Source: Sinotaia quadrata (Eukaryota; Mollusca; Gastropoda; Architaenioglossa; Viviparidae). Taken from it: 64,000 bases of DNA. The DNA lies in NCBI GenBank assembly GCA_028829895.1, contig CM054184.1:26181201-26245200 (forward strand), in the 5' to 3' direction. Both the position numbers and the translations under genes were made by a program. The notes under the pieces were generated by a model. It was not told where the DNA came from. It made no database searches and worked only from the letters and a program-made list of their open reading frames with translations. The stretch's first letter is position 1; every line of letters begins with the position of its first letter. Of the stretch, positions 45,801 through 60,800 are shown in pieces.

Positions 45801-48800
45801 CTTCTTATTGTTTATTTTTCCAAAAACAGTTATAATATACTATTTAATGTTCAAAATTTGATAGAATGACTTCTTATTGTTTATTTTTCCAAAAACAATT
45901 ATAATATACTATTTAATGTTCAAAATTTGATAGAATGACTTCTTATTGTTTATTTTTCCAAAAATAGTTATAATATAGTTATATACTACTTACTTAATGT
46001 ATGCAGTAAATTCATTTCTTTCAACACTTACAAACTTTTCACTAAAATATGAAAGTAACCTTGCTTTTCTTTCTTTTTAGTATTCATTTTTAAAATAAAT
46101 TTTAAATAGAGAAAACACATTAATAAAAGATTAATATTTTCCTGTGTTAAATGTTTTCAGATGAAAAAGAATGTACTGAATGTAGATTTCCATGTCAGCC
46201 AGTATGGCCAAATTGTAAAAGATCTTAGAAAAGAGGTAAGTTTGCTCGATATATTGTGCTCATTTCTGTCGTAGCAATCAGTAATCTTTTTGTTGTCAGA
46301 TGTCATTGTATTTTTATTTTTTATTTATTTAATTTGACCATATGATGGTCAAGAAAAAGGACAATTTCACTTTCATTGAATATTTGATTAAGGCACAGTA
46401 TATTTCCTTTACTTAAAAAAAATATGTGTATTTATGAAGTTGGATACTTTCTTGATACTATAATTTTAAAGTTATTTAAATTGGAATATTCTTCCCTCAT
46501 TTGATCTTGAAAAATTTCATCTGAATTAGATAAAGCAAATAGTGGGTTAGATTTGGGGAACTGGGTGAAATCTTGTAGAAGGTTAAATTTGGGGGAGCAG
46601 GATAGCTGTGGTTGTCAAGTGCTGGTTTCATGTGCAGGTAATTGGGTTAAAATCCCACCCCATTAGTTATTGTAGCAAGAAATTATTTTTATCCATTGTG
46701 TGGGATTATATAACCATACCCTGATTGTTTAATCCCTGCAGATTTTGATTAGTAAAAAGTGCTAAAAAGAATATCCAAATATTCTTTCTTGATTTTTATA
46801 TTTAAAATATTGTATGTTCTAGAGGTTTAGAAAATTATATTTAGAATTGGTTCTTACTCTTAGAAAGTATTTATTATGACAGTATTTATTTTTAGTCTTG
46901 CCTATTTATTGTAATTTTAATTCAAACTCTATCTTTATTAATCTGCTTTACCTGCCATTTTCTGTAAATTAAGATGTCCAACAATTGGACATGCTCACAC
47001 CTCATATTCAGGCTTTAGTGCAAAGCTACTGCCCATAGCCATGTAAAAGCAAGAAAATTTGGATCATGCAGACACTTGTACTTTATTGTTAACTAAATCA
47101 CCAATCACAATCTAGAAGTCTTGACTAAATGCCTTAGAGTTTGCTTCACTAATGTATATACATCAGGGGAAAAAGTCATCAATGGAAAAAGTACATGAAA
47201 TTAAATTAGAAAGCATTCAATTATTTATAAACATTTAAATTAATTTTAGATATAACAAAAGTTGCTTCAGTGTGTTTCTTTTGTTTATTATAATATTAAT
47301 AGTTTTTATATTTTCATACTATTTTCACATTCAGGCTATTTATACCTATTTATACCTTGCTTGTAGTTCCCACAGTTCATGACATATCATCTCTTCTTCC
47401 TCTTGGTAGGTACCAGTTGCCCATTATATGAACAGTGATATTCACCGTCCACAAAAGCATATAACACTAACATTGTCAGTATAGCTTGCATCAGATAATA
47501 ATGTTTAATTACTGGTTAATCAAAATTTTGAAATTTGTTGGAAATTGTATCAGGTTACGTGTCCTTTATGTGAGTATTCATTTTGAACAAAAGCACCTAA
47601 TACTGTTATTGTAAGTATACCATCTTACCTAAGTTAATATATTTAATTACTGGTTAACCTAAATTTTTAATTTTGTCAAAATCAGTTTTAAATTTCCTAA
47701 TGTGTATTATGCTAGATTACAGAGTTGAAAAACAAGCTGTGTAGCCATGAGATGTCAAGAGCAAGCCAATCTTTATCTCTTTCTTTGCCAGCCAGTATTG
47801 AAATGTAAGTATTAATGTTTATTTAAGTATAAGAAACATAATTTCGATCATTTGAGTCTTAGATATTTGAGTTATAGCAATATGTCTGTTATATGATGGG
47901 AAATTTTCTCATATATTTTATATAAATTTTCATGACGTGTAATTTAAATTGAACACTATTTGTAATTTGAATGACGTGTACATTGCATCATGCTTGTTTT
48001 GGAAGTGAGGTCCTGAATGAATGAGTCGTGCATGGGTGGCAGATTTACTGACCGGTGTTTGATGTGTGCGCCGATTATGTGAGTGAGTGTTTGTTGTTTA
48101 AATGGCCAGTAAACGTGGCAAGGGATTAATGCGGCATATGTGTGTGTTTTTGGGTATACAATGGGAAGCGTTTGTTACTGGACTGGCAGAGATGGTCGGA
48201 AGTTGTTACGAAAATCAGAATAGTATTAGCTGTAAGTAACTGGTGAGATCGAAGGCATGTCTAGCAGACACAGGTGTGATTTCAAGGGAAATAAAAGTGA
48301 TAGCGAATTTTACCTGTTACTCAAAAATCGTCTCTTGGGGTGAGCATTCGAGACTGGGTCCCTCCCTATTTGGGTTGTACATGGAGAAGTAAACCCTGGC
48401 TGGATAAGGTAAAAGCGTCTTTGTATTGTGTGAATGGTTAGGTTTTATTATGATGCTATATGCTATGTTTTATTTTGAACATGTTAACATTTATTTCTTT
48501 CATAGGCCTATGCCACACTTACTATTTATTAATAGAGCAATTGACTGGACACTTAGACTCTGCAATTGCTTGTGTTTCAGGGCTTTTTTGATTTTTGTTT
48601 CTGGTTTTGGTTTTGGTTTTATCTTGATCTTTGATTTCAATGTGAGATTTGGAATCTGTTCCTGATGTGATGTCATGTCTTATTGAGAGTCTACCAGCGT
48701 GTGTACGTCACTCCAGTGCATCGAGATAAGTTGTGATTGCGAACGTGACTACAGTGTGGCTTGAACTTGCTCTATGCATCATTATGATGACATAATAATT

Positions 48801-51800
48801 ATTACTTATTTTTCTAAATCTTGTTAACTTTTCTTTTATTAAAATTTTTGTTATTACTTTTTAATCTCGCGCATTTGTTAGTGAAAAGTAATTCCTATCA
48901 TTTATATCATAGTCTGAAGTGATAATCTAATGATTATGTCTTGTTCTCTGTTCATCATTTTCATAATTGTCATACACCTATTCATTAATTAACATTGATT
49001 CTCAGCTATAACTGAGTGGGGAGCCAAGAGCCAATTTGGCAGTGTACTAGTATATCGGCGTAACAGTTGCAGATACACATACAAGTGACCCATACTCTGC
49101 ATCGGCACTTGTAGATGTCTTGTATCATAACTAATTACTAATATTTGATATAATTCATTATTATAAAGTCACCCCAGAGTACAGCGGTGACAATGTCATA
49201 ATCTTTGGAGTCAAACCAAATCATCTGTTAGTACACAGCACTTTTGGATAGGTAATAAATTTAAATCAGGTTATGAATACTGAACCTCAACTAATGAACT
49301 GCTTACCATCCTAGACTAGCTTATGTTCATCTGTCAGTATTTCTGCATGAGAAGATGTCTTCTACAAGACTAATAGTTTGGAAGCTTTCATTCAGGGAAA
49401 GAACTAATATTGTGTAGTTATAACTGTTTGGGAGCAAGGACTTGAGCCTCCTTCTTTCATTTATCTTGATTAAATTAAGTTGCAAGCAATTATAGGGTAT
49501 TATTATTATTAAAAACTGGTAGAAGAAAGACATAAAACGAATATATCATAATCTAAAGGTAATGTATAGTTCTAATAATTACTTCCCAATAACTCTTTTA
49601 TTAGAAAAACTTTACACTCCCTGTTGCTATTCAAAGTATTAAAATGTGTTCCCATCCATTATGATTTACCTGTATGAGAACTTGCTTCTCTAATATACAT
49701 TAAATTTTACTGTACTAGTAAAAATAGATTTATATCAGCATCAATAAGTCTAGAATCACAGACCATTAATGTTTGTGGATTCACTGAATTGGCAGTCTTG
49801 TGTGAAAAAAAATATCTAGATGTTAAACTTCCCCACTTATCACTGATGTCTATTACCCTTGCACACTGTGAAATTGCATTTGGTTCATTATATATTATAT
49901 TGATTTACTTGACTTATCTCCTTGGATTCCCCGTGGAACAAAGGGCCTCAAAAACAGCTCTCCATTGCAGTCTATTCTGGGCAGCCTTTTTCAGTTCACT
50001 CCACGACAGGTTGCAGCTCTTCATTTCCTCTTCACAGGATCATCTCCAGGTGATCTTAGGGCAACCTACCCTTATCTTTCCCTGGGGGTTCCACTGCAAA
50101 GCCTGCTGGGTGACGTCCTGTGGGATTTTCCCCAGGGTGTGTCCTATCCATCGCCATTTCCGCCTGGCAATCTGCTGATTGATGGGATCTTGGTTTATCT
50201 GCTGCCACAAATCAGTGTTCTTTAGTTTGTCTGTCCACTGTTCAGTATCTTGCGAAGGCAGCCATTGCTGAATACTTGGAGTTGGTTGGTTAGGGTGTTG
50301 GTGACTCTCCAGGTCTCTGAGCCATAGAGGAGGACAGACTTAATGTTGTTGTTGAAAATTCGTAGTTTGTTGCGGACAGATAGGGATGTTGACCTCCAGA
50401 ATGGTCTCAGGGTAATAAAGTCTTATATATTATATAATATTGTTAAATACTTATTAAAGTGCTTAAAAGTTTATAAAAGCTCTAAATGTTGTACAGTAAT
50501 TATGCATAAAATTCACAAGGTCTTTAAACAAATTACTTACTACATAACAAAATTAATATAACATTGCAAAATAAAATGAATCCATTTGAAAATAAATGTA
50601 TTTCTAAAGAGAAACAAATATACAAACTTACTTGAACAAAAATACTAGCAAAAAGTACTATCCTTGTTGTGGAAAAGGATATCATGACAATCCTTTTAAA
50701 AATGACCAGTATCTCTCTTCTCATTCCTTTTAGATGGACCTTGACATTTGACATTTTGCTTTTGGAATGTTAAAAATTGGATATATCTGCTAAGAAGTGC
50801 AAACTTCTAGCAGGAGTGTACACACTCCAGACCAGACACATTGGAATCTGACAGTGACAGAAAACAAAGGGAAGCTATCTAATGTTGTAGGCTTGAACAT
50901 GTAGTGAGTGAAGACTTGACGGGGGAGTGAAGTGACATGACCTGTTCTTCCTACCTTAAGGTAGTCTAGCTGAACAAGTAGTGAGTGAAGACTTGGGGTG
51001 GGGGTGGGGGAGTGAAGTGACATGACCTGTTCTTCCTACCTTAAGGCAGTCTAGCTGCAATGTTATAAAATGGAGGAATCTTCTGAATACTCATTGATTA
51101 CTACAATCATGTTGAAAGAGTGCCAATCAACCCAAGTGTATTTGTAACATTAACAGCGAGAAATTTGCAGAAAGTGCTAATTGATCTCATTTGCTGTACA
51201 AGTATTGAATATATGCTTATACATTTAAATAGAACTGTTAGACCTTATGCCCAGATTTAAGTTCAGCTTAATGAGAGTAGCACAGGATATTTATTGACTG
51301 GCAGCATCAAGGATAAAAAACCTTTTTAGGAACAACAAAGAATATGAATTCACTTCAAACATGTAAAAAAAAATATAAAAACTAGATATTTCAGCAGTGT
51401 CAACATTTCTAAATGTCCTGACAAAGTTTAATAAGCTATCAAGTTTTATAAAATTATTTTAGGGTTAAAAGTGGAATAGAAAATTCTTGATCTTGCACAA
51501 GACTGATACAAAGTAGCTAAAATGCTCTGGTCTGTAGTCAGTTGTGTGTGGAGAGATTCATCTTGATATCCAAAATGCACGCACTCACACACACTATCAT
51601 TTATATATGACCTTGCTATAGTATAAATTGTTAAGATTATTAATTTAAAATTCAGTATCAATACTAGCCTACTCCTCCTATCGCTATGTTAACTCCTGTT
51701 GCAATAAGTTAGCTAGAAAGTTATTCAACTTAATGATAAGCACGTTTATTAATGTTGCCTTTGGATTGGCAAATGTTCCTCCTCTTAATTAACTGACATT

Positions 51801-54800
51801 CATTCATCTAAAACATGGCTCGCACCAACCAATCCCAATTAATGGTCATTTAAAGAATTAATTAAGATGTGGAGAAAGATAACAATAATTTAATGATAAA
51901 AATAATAAAATAAAATTACAGTTTACAGTGTGTTAAAAGTGAACACACACCATAATCCTCACTCTACTCCCACAATACAGTTTGTAAGCAGAATTCTATT
52001 CACTGGTCCTGAGCTTTTCATCTGAAATTGTTGGTGGTAGACTGGCATATGACGTAATCACATAAGTTGATTCAGAGTCATCATTCTTCTGGTGGCCCAG
52101 GTTGTCTCCCTTTGGTTTCGGGCTACATAGTTGACAGTGTTCCTGAACCAAGAATTTGGAATCCAGACCTAAAAACCGAGCTAGACGAAGAGATAACATT
52201 CTTTGTATCTAAATTCATCTGGTTTTTAAAGGTTTTATGACAACAAGTGAGAGCTGTAACGTGTTTCTTAGAATATCACTATTCCAAAATCAGTGATAAT
52301 TTCATAGATTCTGTATCATTGTTGCATCATTTCAAATAACCATTACTATATTATTAGCCACTTTGTAACCAAAAGAATCCCCTAATATTAAAGATTACAG
52401 CATCAGTTGTCTATGAAGACAACAATCATATCAATTTTCCAAATAATCAAACAATGCATCATTATGACTCACAGTAATTTACTATTTCAAAATTAGAGTT
52501 CACAATTTACAAAGGAAAAAATGTCACCCTATAATGTGTGCTCATAGAATTTCCATCCTTTTAAATTTACTGATGGGATACTTGCTTATGTCATACAAAG
52601 CATATCTGAAAAGAATACATACATTAGTGTTCATAATACAAATGATTGTAATTAAGAAATGGCAAAATCTCTGAACATTCTAATTAATAAAACATTCATG
52701 TACAGTCGGTTCATACCAGTTCTCTGGATCATTACAGTGTTCATCCTTTCTAAACTTAAATTTTTTAGTTGGGTTTATATAGTTTAATTCCTCCATTCTC
52801 TTAAATCAGTAACTGTTAATGTGGCATGTATGTTGAATGTGGAAGGAGAGAAAGACAATATTTGTTGAGTACATTATACAGTTTAAATGCAAATCAGGAC
52901 ATAATTGTTGTTAATCATTGTCTATACAGCAGAGAAGTTTAATGTCCACAAGATCAGAGAAAAAAAAATATTGCTTTTGCTTCTTAGTTCTGGGTGGATA
53001 TTTTGATGTCCACAAATTAAAACAAAATATTTTGCTTGTTAGTTTAAACAGAGCAGTTATGCTACAGAGTAACACCTCAAATATTAACAGGGCCTTTCTA
53101 TTGATATATTTGTGGTTTGTACATACATTTTTATCTAAAAAGTAACTATCCTCCTTTTGCTATTCACCAGCAGTTGTAGGCATAAAGGTTAAGATGAAGA
53201 AAGGATTTGTATAATGTAAAATAAGCTGTAAACCACCCTCCTTTTTGCTATTTACCAGCAGTCATAGGTATATACTTAGATGATGACAGAATTTTTTTCA
53301 GTGTAAAATAAGCATTTCCTGAATACTTGCCAGTTACCTAAAATTGAATGTCTCATATCCTTCTTTCTAATTTGAGATTTGACCATGTTAGATGGGGAAC
53401 TGGATTTAGGCACTCACGTGACGTCAGGGAGTGATCTGAGTATTACTGTTCTTTATATTTTCTTTTTAAGAAACTTCAACAGTAAAAACAGCACAACTAC
53501 TAAGTTTTAAACAAGAAATTTATGTAATATGAAATTCAAGATAATTTAAATTATATATCTGCAATACAAAACAACTTTAGAGATTGAAATTTCAGCTATA
53601 TAGTCTTCATCAAGACAGTATAGGTATTATTAACAGATAAATAAAAACAACAAAATGGGTAAATCATTTGCTGTATTAAATATATATATATATATCATTT
53701 TAGAGAGCTTATTCATTTCATTGTATATGTGTCATTGTTAATAATTGTATTGTCTTGATTATTTGGTTATTTAAACAAAACATGAATTGTTGTAGTTGTT
53801 TTATATAATTGTTTTGAATTTAATTGGTTTCATTTTAAGGGCTATTTGGAACCCTTGTGGCTTTGATGAGTGCTTGTGTATGTTGTCTTCTGGTAGATGT
53901 AGACATCTAATAAAGTATAAGTATAAACTTATTTCACATTTTAAAAACTTCTTTCTAGACTAAGAGAAGGATTACAGCATGCATATCAGCAGCGATGTGC
54001 AGTGCGTGGGCAACAGTTACAGGAAGAGATGGCTTTACGTGATGTTCAGTGGCGCTTGTATCGTAAACAGAAATGTCTTCAGCGTGCTATGATCATTGCA
54101 AATGATCAGCCTCAGGTAATAATGCTTGGTTTTTTTGTACTCTAGTGTCAGCAAATATCTAAACTGACATAAATAATACTATGGTATTATGGTTTTAGTT
54201 TTATTGTTGACCTCAAAGCAGCAAGACTACAAAGCAATTAATAAAAAGAATGAACACAACAAAACATTCATGACTAAAGAAAACTACTTAACTGACACTA
54301 GCCCTTATAAGTCCTCACGACGCCACGTTTTCGTTCGTCATTAGCCCTGATAAGGGCACTCGCTCAGTGTAAGCGATGCTCCATTTAAAAAAATAACAAT
54401 CAAGTTCAAGGGTTCAGCAGCCAATCTGCTCTAAATTTTATCATTGGCTAACTATTTTTAGAAAGGTCATATCATTAAAAGTTAGGAAATCCCCAGTCAC
54501 CCCACGCTTGTCGAAGTTGAGCCGCCATTTTGAACCAAAGTTTTTGAAAGCATGGCACGTTTCAAGGACGATTTTCAATTGTTTGCTTGATCCTACCTAA
54601 CGAACTTTATTGTGTGGTTAATTCTAATAAATTATAATGAAATTCAACCAGCCTACTGAAATTTTGGATGTGACCATGTGATAATAAAAAACAAACAAAC
54701 TGGTCATTCTCAAAGCAAAGCACCATGACTTTCCTGTGACACTTTCATTTTGTTCAAAAGCATCCAATTTTCCCAGGAAATAGTGATTATTTATCCAAGA

Positions 54801-57800
54801 ACAATTATTATTTTATATTATATTCAAGTGGTAATTAACATAAATCGTTTTCTTCGGATTTTATTTGAGGAAACAACTAACAAATTGACGAAGGTCAACA
54901 CAAGATGTAAGATAAAGAAATTGAATATACTCAGCTGCCATCAATCAGGGTGATCACTCACATCAATTAGGTAGACTCACTCATTTTTTTCTACTTATAC
55001 TATATTGTACACATTGTTTATGCTCAAAATGTGTGTTCTGGTGAAATAAGGTTGTACAGAAAAAATTATGATGATAGCTATAATTCTTTTTGAGATATTA
55101 TCAATTTAGTGTCGTACGGATCAACGTTTTTTAGACATAATGAATGTGCAATTTGTCAAGTTCAGTACAAGTAAAATATAAATTACACTGATCAACAGTC
55201 TAACAGTTTAAATTAACATACAGACAACATGAAAAAAGTAGACATAATGCAGAATTTAAATTTTCAGTTTATTATATATAAATTGCAAAGGAAAACATGC
55301 TTTTGTTTCATAAAATTGCTTACAAAATGCAACAAACTGAAATATTCATGGCATTATAGCATAATCAACTGATGAACAAAGTATATCCAGAATGCATTTA
55401 AATCATTTGCTATGTAGTTAATGCCTATTTTTCTTCAAAGGCATAGCAACAACATTGAAGAAATTATTTGAAGCTTTTCCAAAGCATTACAACTTAGTGA
55501 TATATGACTGAACTTAAGAACCCTTGTAACAACTGGGAAACTGTTTTTCCAAAGCATTACAACTTAGTGTTATATGACTAAGCTTAAGAACAACCCTTGT
55601 AACAAGTGGGAAACTGTTTTTCCAAAGCATTACAATTTAGTGTTATATGACTAAGCTTAAGAGCAACCCTTGTAACAAGGGGGAAACTGTTTTTTCCAAA
55701 GCATTACAACTTAGTGTTGGGCCATTTTGTGAAAAGTATGGTATTAGTCATGAGATGCTGTTGAATCATGTGATTCCTTAATAGCTTTTTTATGTAGCCA
55801 TTTTGTTGTTTGGTTGGTTCAGAAAGAGTGATTAAAAAAAAATAATTATTGTTTGGTGGGGGAAGTTGATATATGAACACAAAAAACAAAAACAAAAAAA
55901 GATCTATAGCAAAGTCATGCAATTTTGATGTATCAAAATCATGAACTGGCACTGTTGGTGGAGAAAGATGTAACAGCAATCACTTTATTAAAAAGCCAGC
56001 TTTCATCCCAGTACACCAACAATGGTCACATGTGATGGGATGTCTCCATCTGACTGAAAAGACATTCTCAATATTCTTCAAAAAGGTGTTTCTTTTCCCC
56101 TGAAACTGAAACATAATAAATGGCTAAATGATCATTTTACATCTCTTGGTTTTCTGACTGGATGTTAGGTCCTCCTTACATATGACTTTGGTAGAATTCT
56201 TTAGAAGATAGTGATGTAATTTTGTATATATGGTTTAAGTATTCTGGGTGTACATGAATCTTGACTAATACTACTTTACCATTGCTTACTACACCATCAC
56301 TCACTAAGGAAATTAAGACTATGACTAATGTTACAAAATAATGTTATAACTACACTGCTTTCTTAATCAAGGCAAAATCTATCATTTCTGATACTCTAAG
56401 TCAAGACAAAATAAATTCAGTCTTTGTATCCTGTTATCACATAGACAGAAGATGCCATTTTTATGACTAGAACATTCCAGGAATTTTCCATTTAAGAAAG
56501 AGTACATGAGTGGGTACCATAACTACTGGCTATTTCAAATAGGGAAATTGTGTTTTTTCAAAACTTATTTTATGATCTGGATTTAAACATTTTTGTAGAG
56601 ATCAGGGCTTGTCAAAGAACAGTAATAAATGTAGGGGAGATAATCGGTTTCTATTCTTCATATGCCTGTAAAAATAAAAAATACATTATTAACACACTTT
56701 TTTGTGAGGAAAATGCTTTTGTTAAACACACTTTGGTTTGAAAAATAACTATATTAACCATAAAACATTTTTTCAAAATATAAAATATATAAATCCTGAA
56801 AGAAAATACATGTTATATGTAAGCAATTCTCAAATTTGAAAATTTAAAAAAATTTGAAATTGTCATGAAGTGAAAGTTAACAGTTTCACATATTTTACAT
56901 TATTCTTTTACAGTAAAATGTTTAAATTCAGTGATATCCTTTTGACACAAATTTGAGAGATCAACCCGTATATAAAAAGAGACATTGGTGTAATACCTAA
57001 TTAATTGCTGAATAATTAGAAGTAATATTGTAAGAACAACTATAAATAAATATAGAGAGAAAATAATGTGTATAACATCTGTGCATTTGTATGTTTGTAC
57101 ATGCATATATCATTGCTGAATTAAACTATGAAACAATATTGTTTTATTTTTTTACTTTTTTAATTTCTTATACAGGTACTACAGAAAATTCAATCCACTA
57201 TTCATGGATTAGAACAAAAACTCTCGGGTCAAGAGGTGCAGCGACAAAGTTTGTTATCCCAGCTGTTAGATAATACCAATGACATCCATAAGTTACATAC
57301 AAAGGCTCAGTCTTCTGATGTTAAAAACTCTCCAGTATCACAGGTGATGATTGATATTTAGTTTTAATTGTTTGTTTGGTATTTTTATAGTATGTTTTCC
57401 TTTTCCTTTTTTTATTGATGAGTTCCTTTCCTTTTATTTACTTTCTTTATTAAATTAGACATAACAGAAGTTTACCACTTTTGACATAATTTAAAATCTC
57501 TCATGCATTGAGTCGGTTTTTTCAGTAAGCCTTGCTTGTGTGATACAACAATTAAAAAATGGCAGGAGAGGGAGAGGGAGGACTAGGAAGTTGTAGACAT
57601 CCAGTATGTATTAGGGAAACAATATTTTACACTTACAACAAATACATTTACAGTAAATGGCAGGCGGTGTATACTGATCCCCAATGTGATTGTTTATCTT
57701 ATAATAAATGTTTATGTGTTGGATCTATAAGATTTTATTCACAGATTTATAAACACTTTGGTCTTGATTTTGGCTAGAGGAATTAATTCTAATCATTGAT

Positions 57801-60800
57801 GATTTTTATCTAGAGTTTCAAAGAACTTCATAATTTATCTAAGTCCATCACCATTTCTAAGTCCTAGGCCAGAAATACTGGGATCATTTTCTTTTCTTGT
57901 CTGCTAAGAGATCAGTCTTTATCTAAAGATAGATCAACTCTTTTGGTTTATCTAAAGGTGTCAGAAAGCATGGATCCTAACTTTCAATGGTGAAAACTGT
58001 CAGTCATCGACCTTTCAAAGAATTTAGGAAAAGATCTACCAAAACTGTTATAGATATATGAAATGGATCAAAATGTGTAGATACACACCATTAAAAAAAA
58101 AATTAACTGTTTAAGATAAACTGTCCGAGTTTCAGGCCTTTTACAATTCATGTTGTTTTTGAGTTTTGAATTGCTAAATAACTATTTTAGTAGAAGTGAA
58201 TAACTTGATAACAGGCATGTGTTTGTAGTTTCCAACATACCTGAAAGTGTGTTCCAGCAACATGTTTATCCATACCAGTCTATCCCACTCTGCAAAACTG
58301 AAGACAAAGAATCCATTCCAATGGAGATAGTTTTACAGTCTGGATAAATTATCTGCTCCTATACTCATATAACCTAGGACATGGTTCGGCAACTTTTTAT
58401 GAGCACATGCCACTTTGTCCCAAGTGGGAAGTTGCTTTTTGATGATGTGGTCTGCATGGTATATGACGACATAGGGCGAATGGGTTCTTAAGATGATTTC
58501 TTCAGGCTGTTATATATATTTTCACAAGTCCCTTGATCTCAGGTACAGTAGACATTCAGGATAAATACAATTACTTCTCTTGTACACAAGAAATGCTTTA
58601 AAGGAATTCAGGATGTGCATCTCTCTAGGCTTTTGTTCCAGTTATTTTCTGTTATCAAAACCATCCAGAAAATAACATCAGTTATTGATTTGTGCACCAT
58701 CCAGCATTCACATGCATATATATGCACACACAACACACACAAACACTTAAAGATGCTGTCCACCAGCTTAATACACAGGATTTTGCTAGGAGATTTTTCT
58801 GTAAGGTTGGTCTCAAAGATGCTTATATCATGTCTCAGTAGACAAAAGATCTTGAAGATATGTCCTGTTCCCAATCTTATACAGTGTTTCAGCAAGGAAC
58901 CCTTCTATTTAGCTTTCAGACCATTCAAAAGTGTAGTCATTGACAATTATCAACACATTCTTCTGCACAAAATCCACACACTCTTTTATCAGACTTAGTG
59001 GACTTTAAAATATTTTTACCAACTCTCAGCGTTCAAATAAATGCAAAAAAATCAGGCATGATATGTTTCAGACTTCTATGCATTTATGTCCAAAAGGAAG
59101 ATGGAATTAAAGATTTTCATCTACTAAGATGAGTTTTATTGTGCTACTTATACAAAATATCTGTCAAAGCATGATACATTCCAGAATGATTAAATTATAG
59201 TAGATAGTTTCACCATTCTCTTATCCAATTTGTACCAATGTACCATTTGTTTTTTGTTTTTAAAAACAATATGCTTTCATTGGAACAAATCACATATAGG
59301 TCTGTTTCCACAAGGTGACATTGTTCAGTTCCCAACATATACAGAATTATTTACTACCTTTCCTCCAGACATTTTGATTCCAATAATTGTGATGAAATTG
59401 TCAAGTAACATAAATGATCCATTAGTTCCATAGCTACCTTAATTGACTTCTTTGTGTGGCTGTTTGAGGTCATACAAGTGGCATTTCCTACATTACAGGT
59501 TATAAGTCCATGCTTATTGACACTATTGGAGCAAAAATCTCTTCATACAAAAATATACAAGATCTTAAGATTAACAGGGGAAAAGAAAGGCTCAAACAGG
59601 TATCATATATTTTTTGCTTATGACTGACTGGGGTTAGTTTCAAATGATAACTTTTGACTTCTTGGGAAAGAAAATTTTAAAATGGTATCTTTTAAAAGCA
59701 CATTTTTTTAGTGGCCTTTGCATCAGTAGCAGGATTAGTGAAATTCATTTTTTTGTGGCAATCCATAAAAAGTTATTTCTCTTATTGATTCCCAGATCAA
59801 GGCTTTGAATCTCTTATTATCTCTCCTTAGTCAAATTCCCAAGACAGTACCTCATCTGTGCAAGATGATGCCAGTTTCTCAACTGAAAGTGCCTTTCTAT
59901 GTAAGACCTAGTTTGAGTTGTACAAATTCATCTACATGCAAGCCAGTGTAAATTGACTATATTTACCATCTTTCCAAAGTTAGAGATCCTGAATTGAAAC
60001 TTATTTTCAAGGTTATAGTAAGTGTTTAGATTGGTATAAGAACATTCTAATTATGCATGCTCAAATTCTTTGCAGATTTATGAAATTAGTCATTTAATCA
60101 TCTTTGTGTTTATAGGAATATGGTTTTGAAGATGTAGTGGTTCGAAAATTTCTACTTAAATTTTATTTTAGGAGATATGTCTCCATTAGCCTCTAAACCA
60201 TTTATGAGTGCAATAACAGTTGCCCTGTCCACCATTGTTGTCTCTTGCAAGTAAAGGGTTAATTTTTCTAACAATTTTATTTCTGTGCACTTGTGATTAA
60301 AGGTTCTTTTCTCTAACAGTTTTACTTTGATGTACCGATAATTTACATTATGATTTGATTGTTTTTCTAGGGAACTCCTGGGAGTAGTCTATATTTTTCT
60401 TGTGTAAATACACCTAAGTATATGGTGGAAAAATAAACTTTTCTACATGGCCATTTACTTAACATCTAGACTGTACCTTACTCAGGGGTATTGAGAAATT
60501 TACTTGTCTGGTCATGCTTTGTATTAAGTCTTTATTGTTTATCTCCCCTAGGGAGTACAGGCAGAATCCTGCTTAGGGACATTATTTGTAACCTCTGAGA
60601 ACACTTCATCTTCTAGAATTTGGTTTAGTGGGAAAGTGTGAATATCACACCATCAGAATCTATTGCCACATTGATAGAACTATCTTGCACTAAATTTGGA
60701 CTTGTTCATATGCATGAAAGATGTTAAATTGAAAGTTTATAAGTAGAGTTATGAGTTATGCCTTTATAGTGTCCTCTTGATCTGTGGTTTCTACATATAT

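Noticed and set aside
46575..47050. Possible tRNA-derived SINE in intron 8
   Set aside because: GGTTAAAATCCC is reminiscent of a B box, but no A box, tRNA fold or tail could be assembled.
49789..50225. Plus-strand frames of 129 and 86 codons
   Set aside because: They lie antisense to a LINE fragment whose minus-strand motifs are clear.
58608..58998. 127-codon plus and 95-codon minus frames in intron 11
   Set aside because: The plus frame is a surviving stretch of the DIRS-like RT relic and the minus frame is its shadow; neither is an independent gene.
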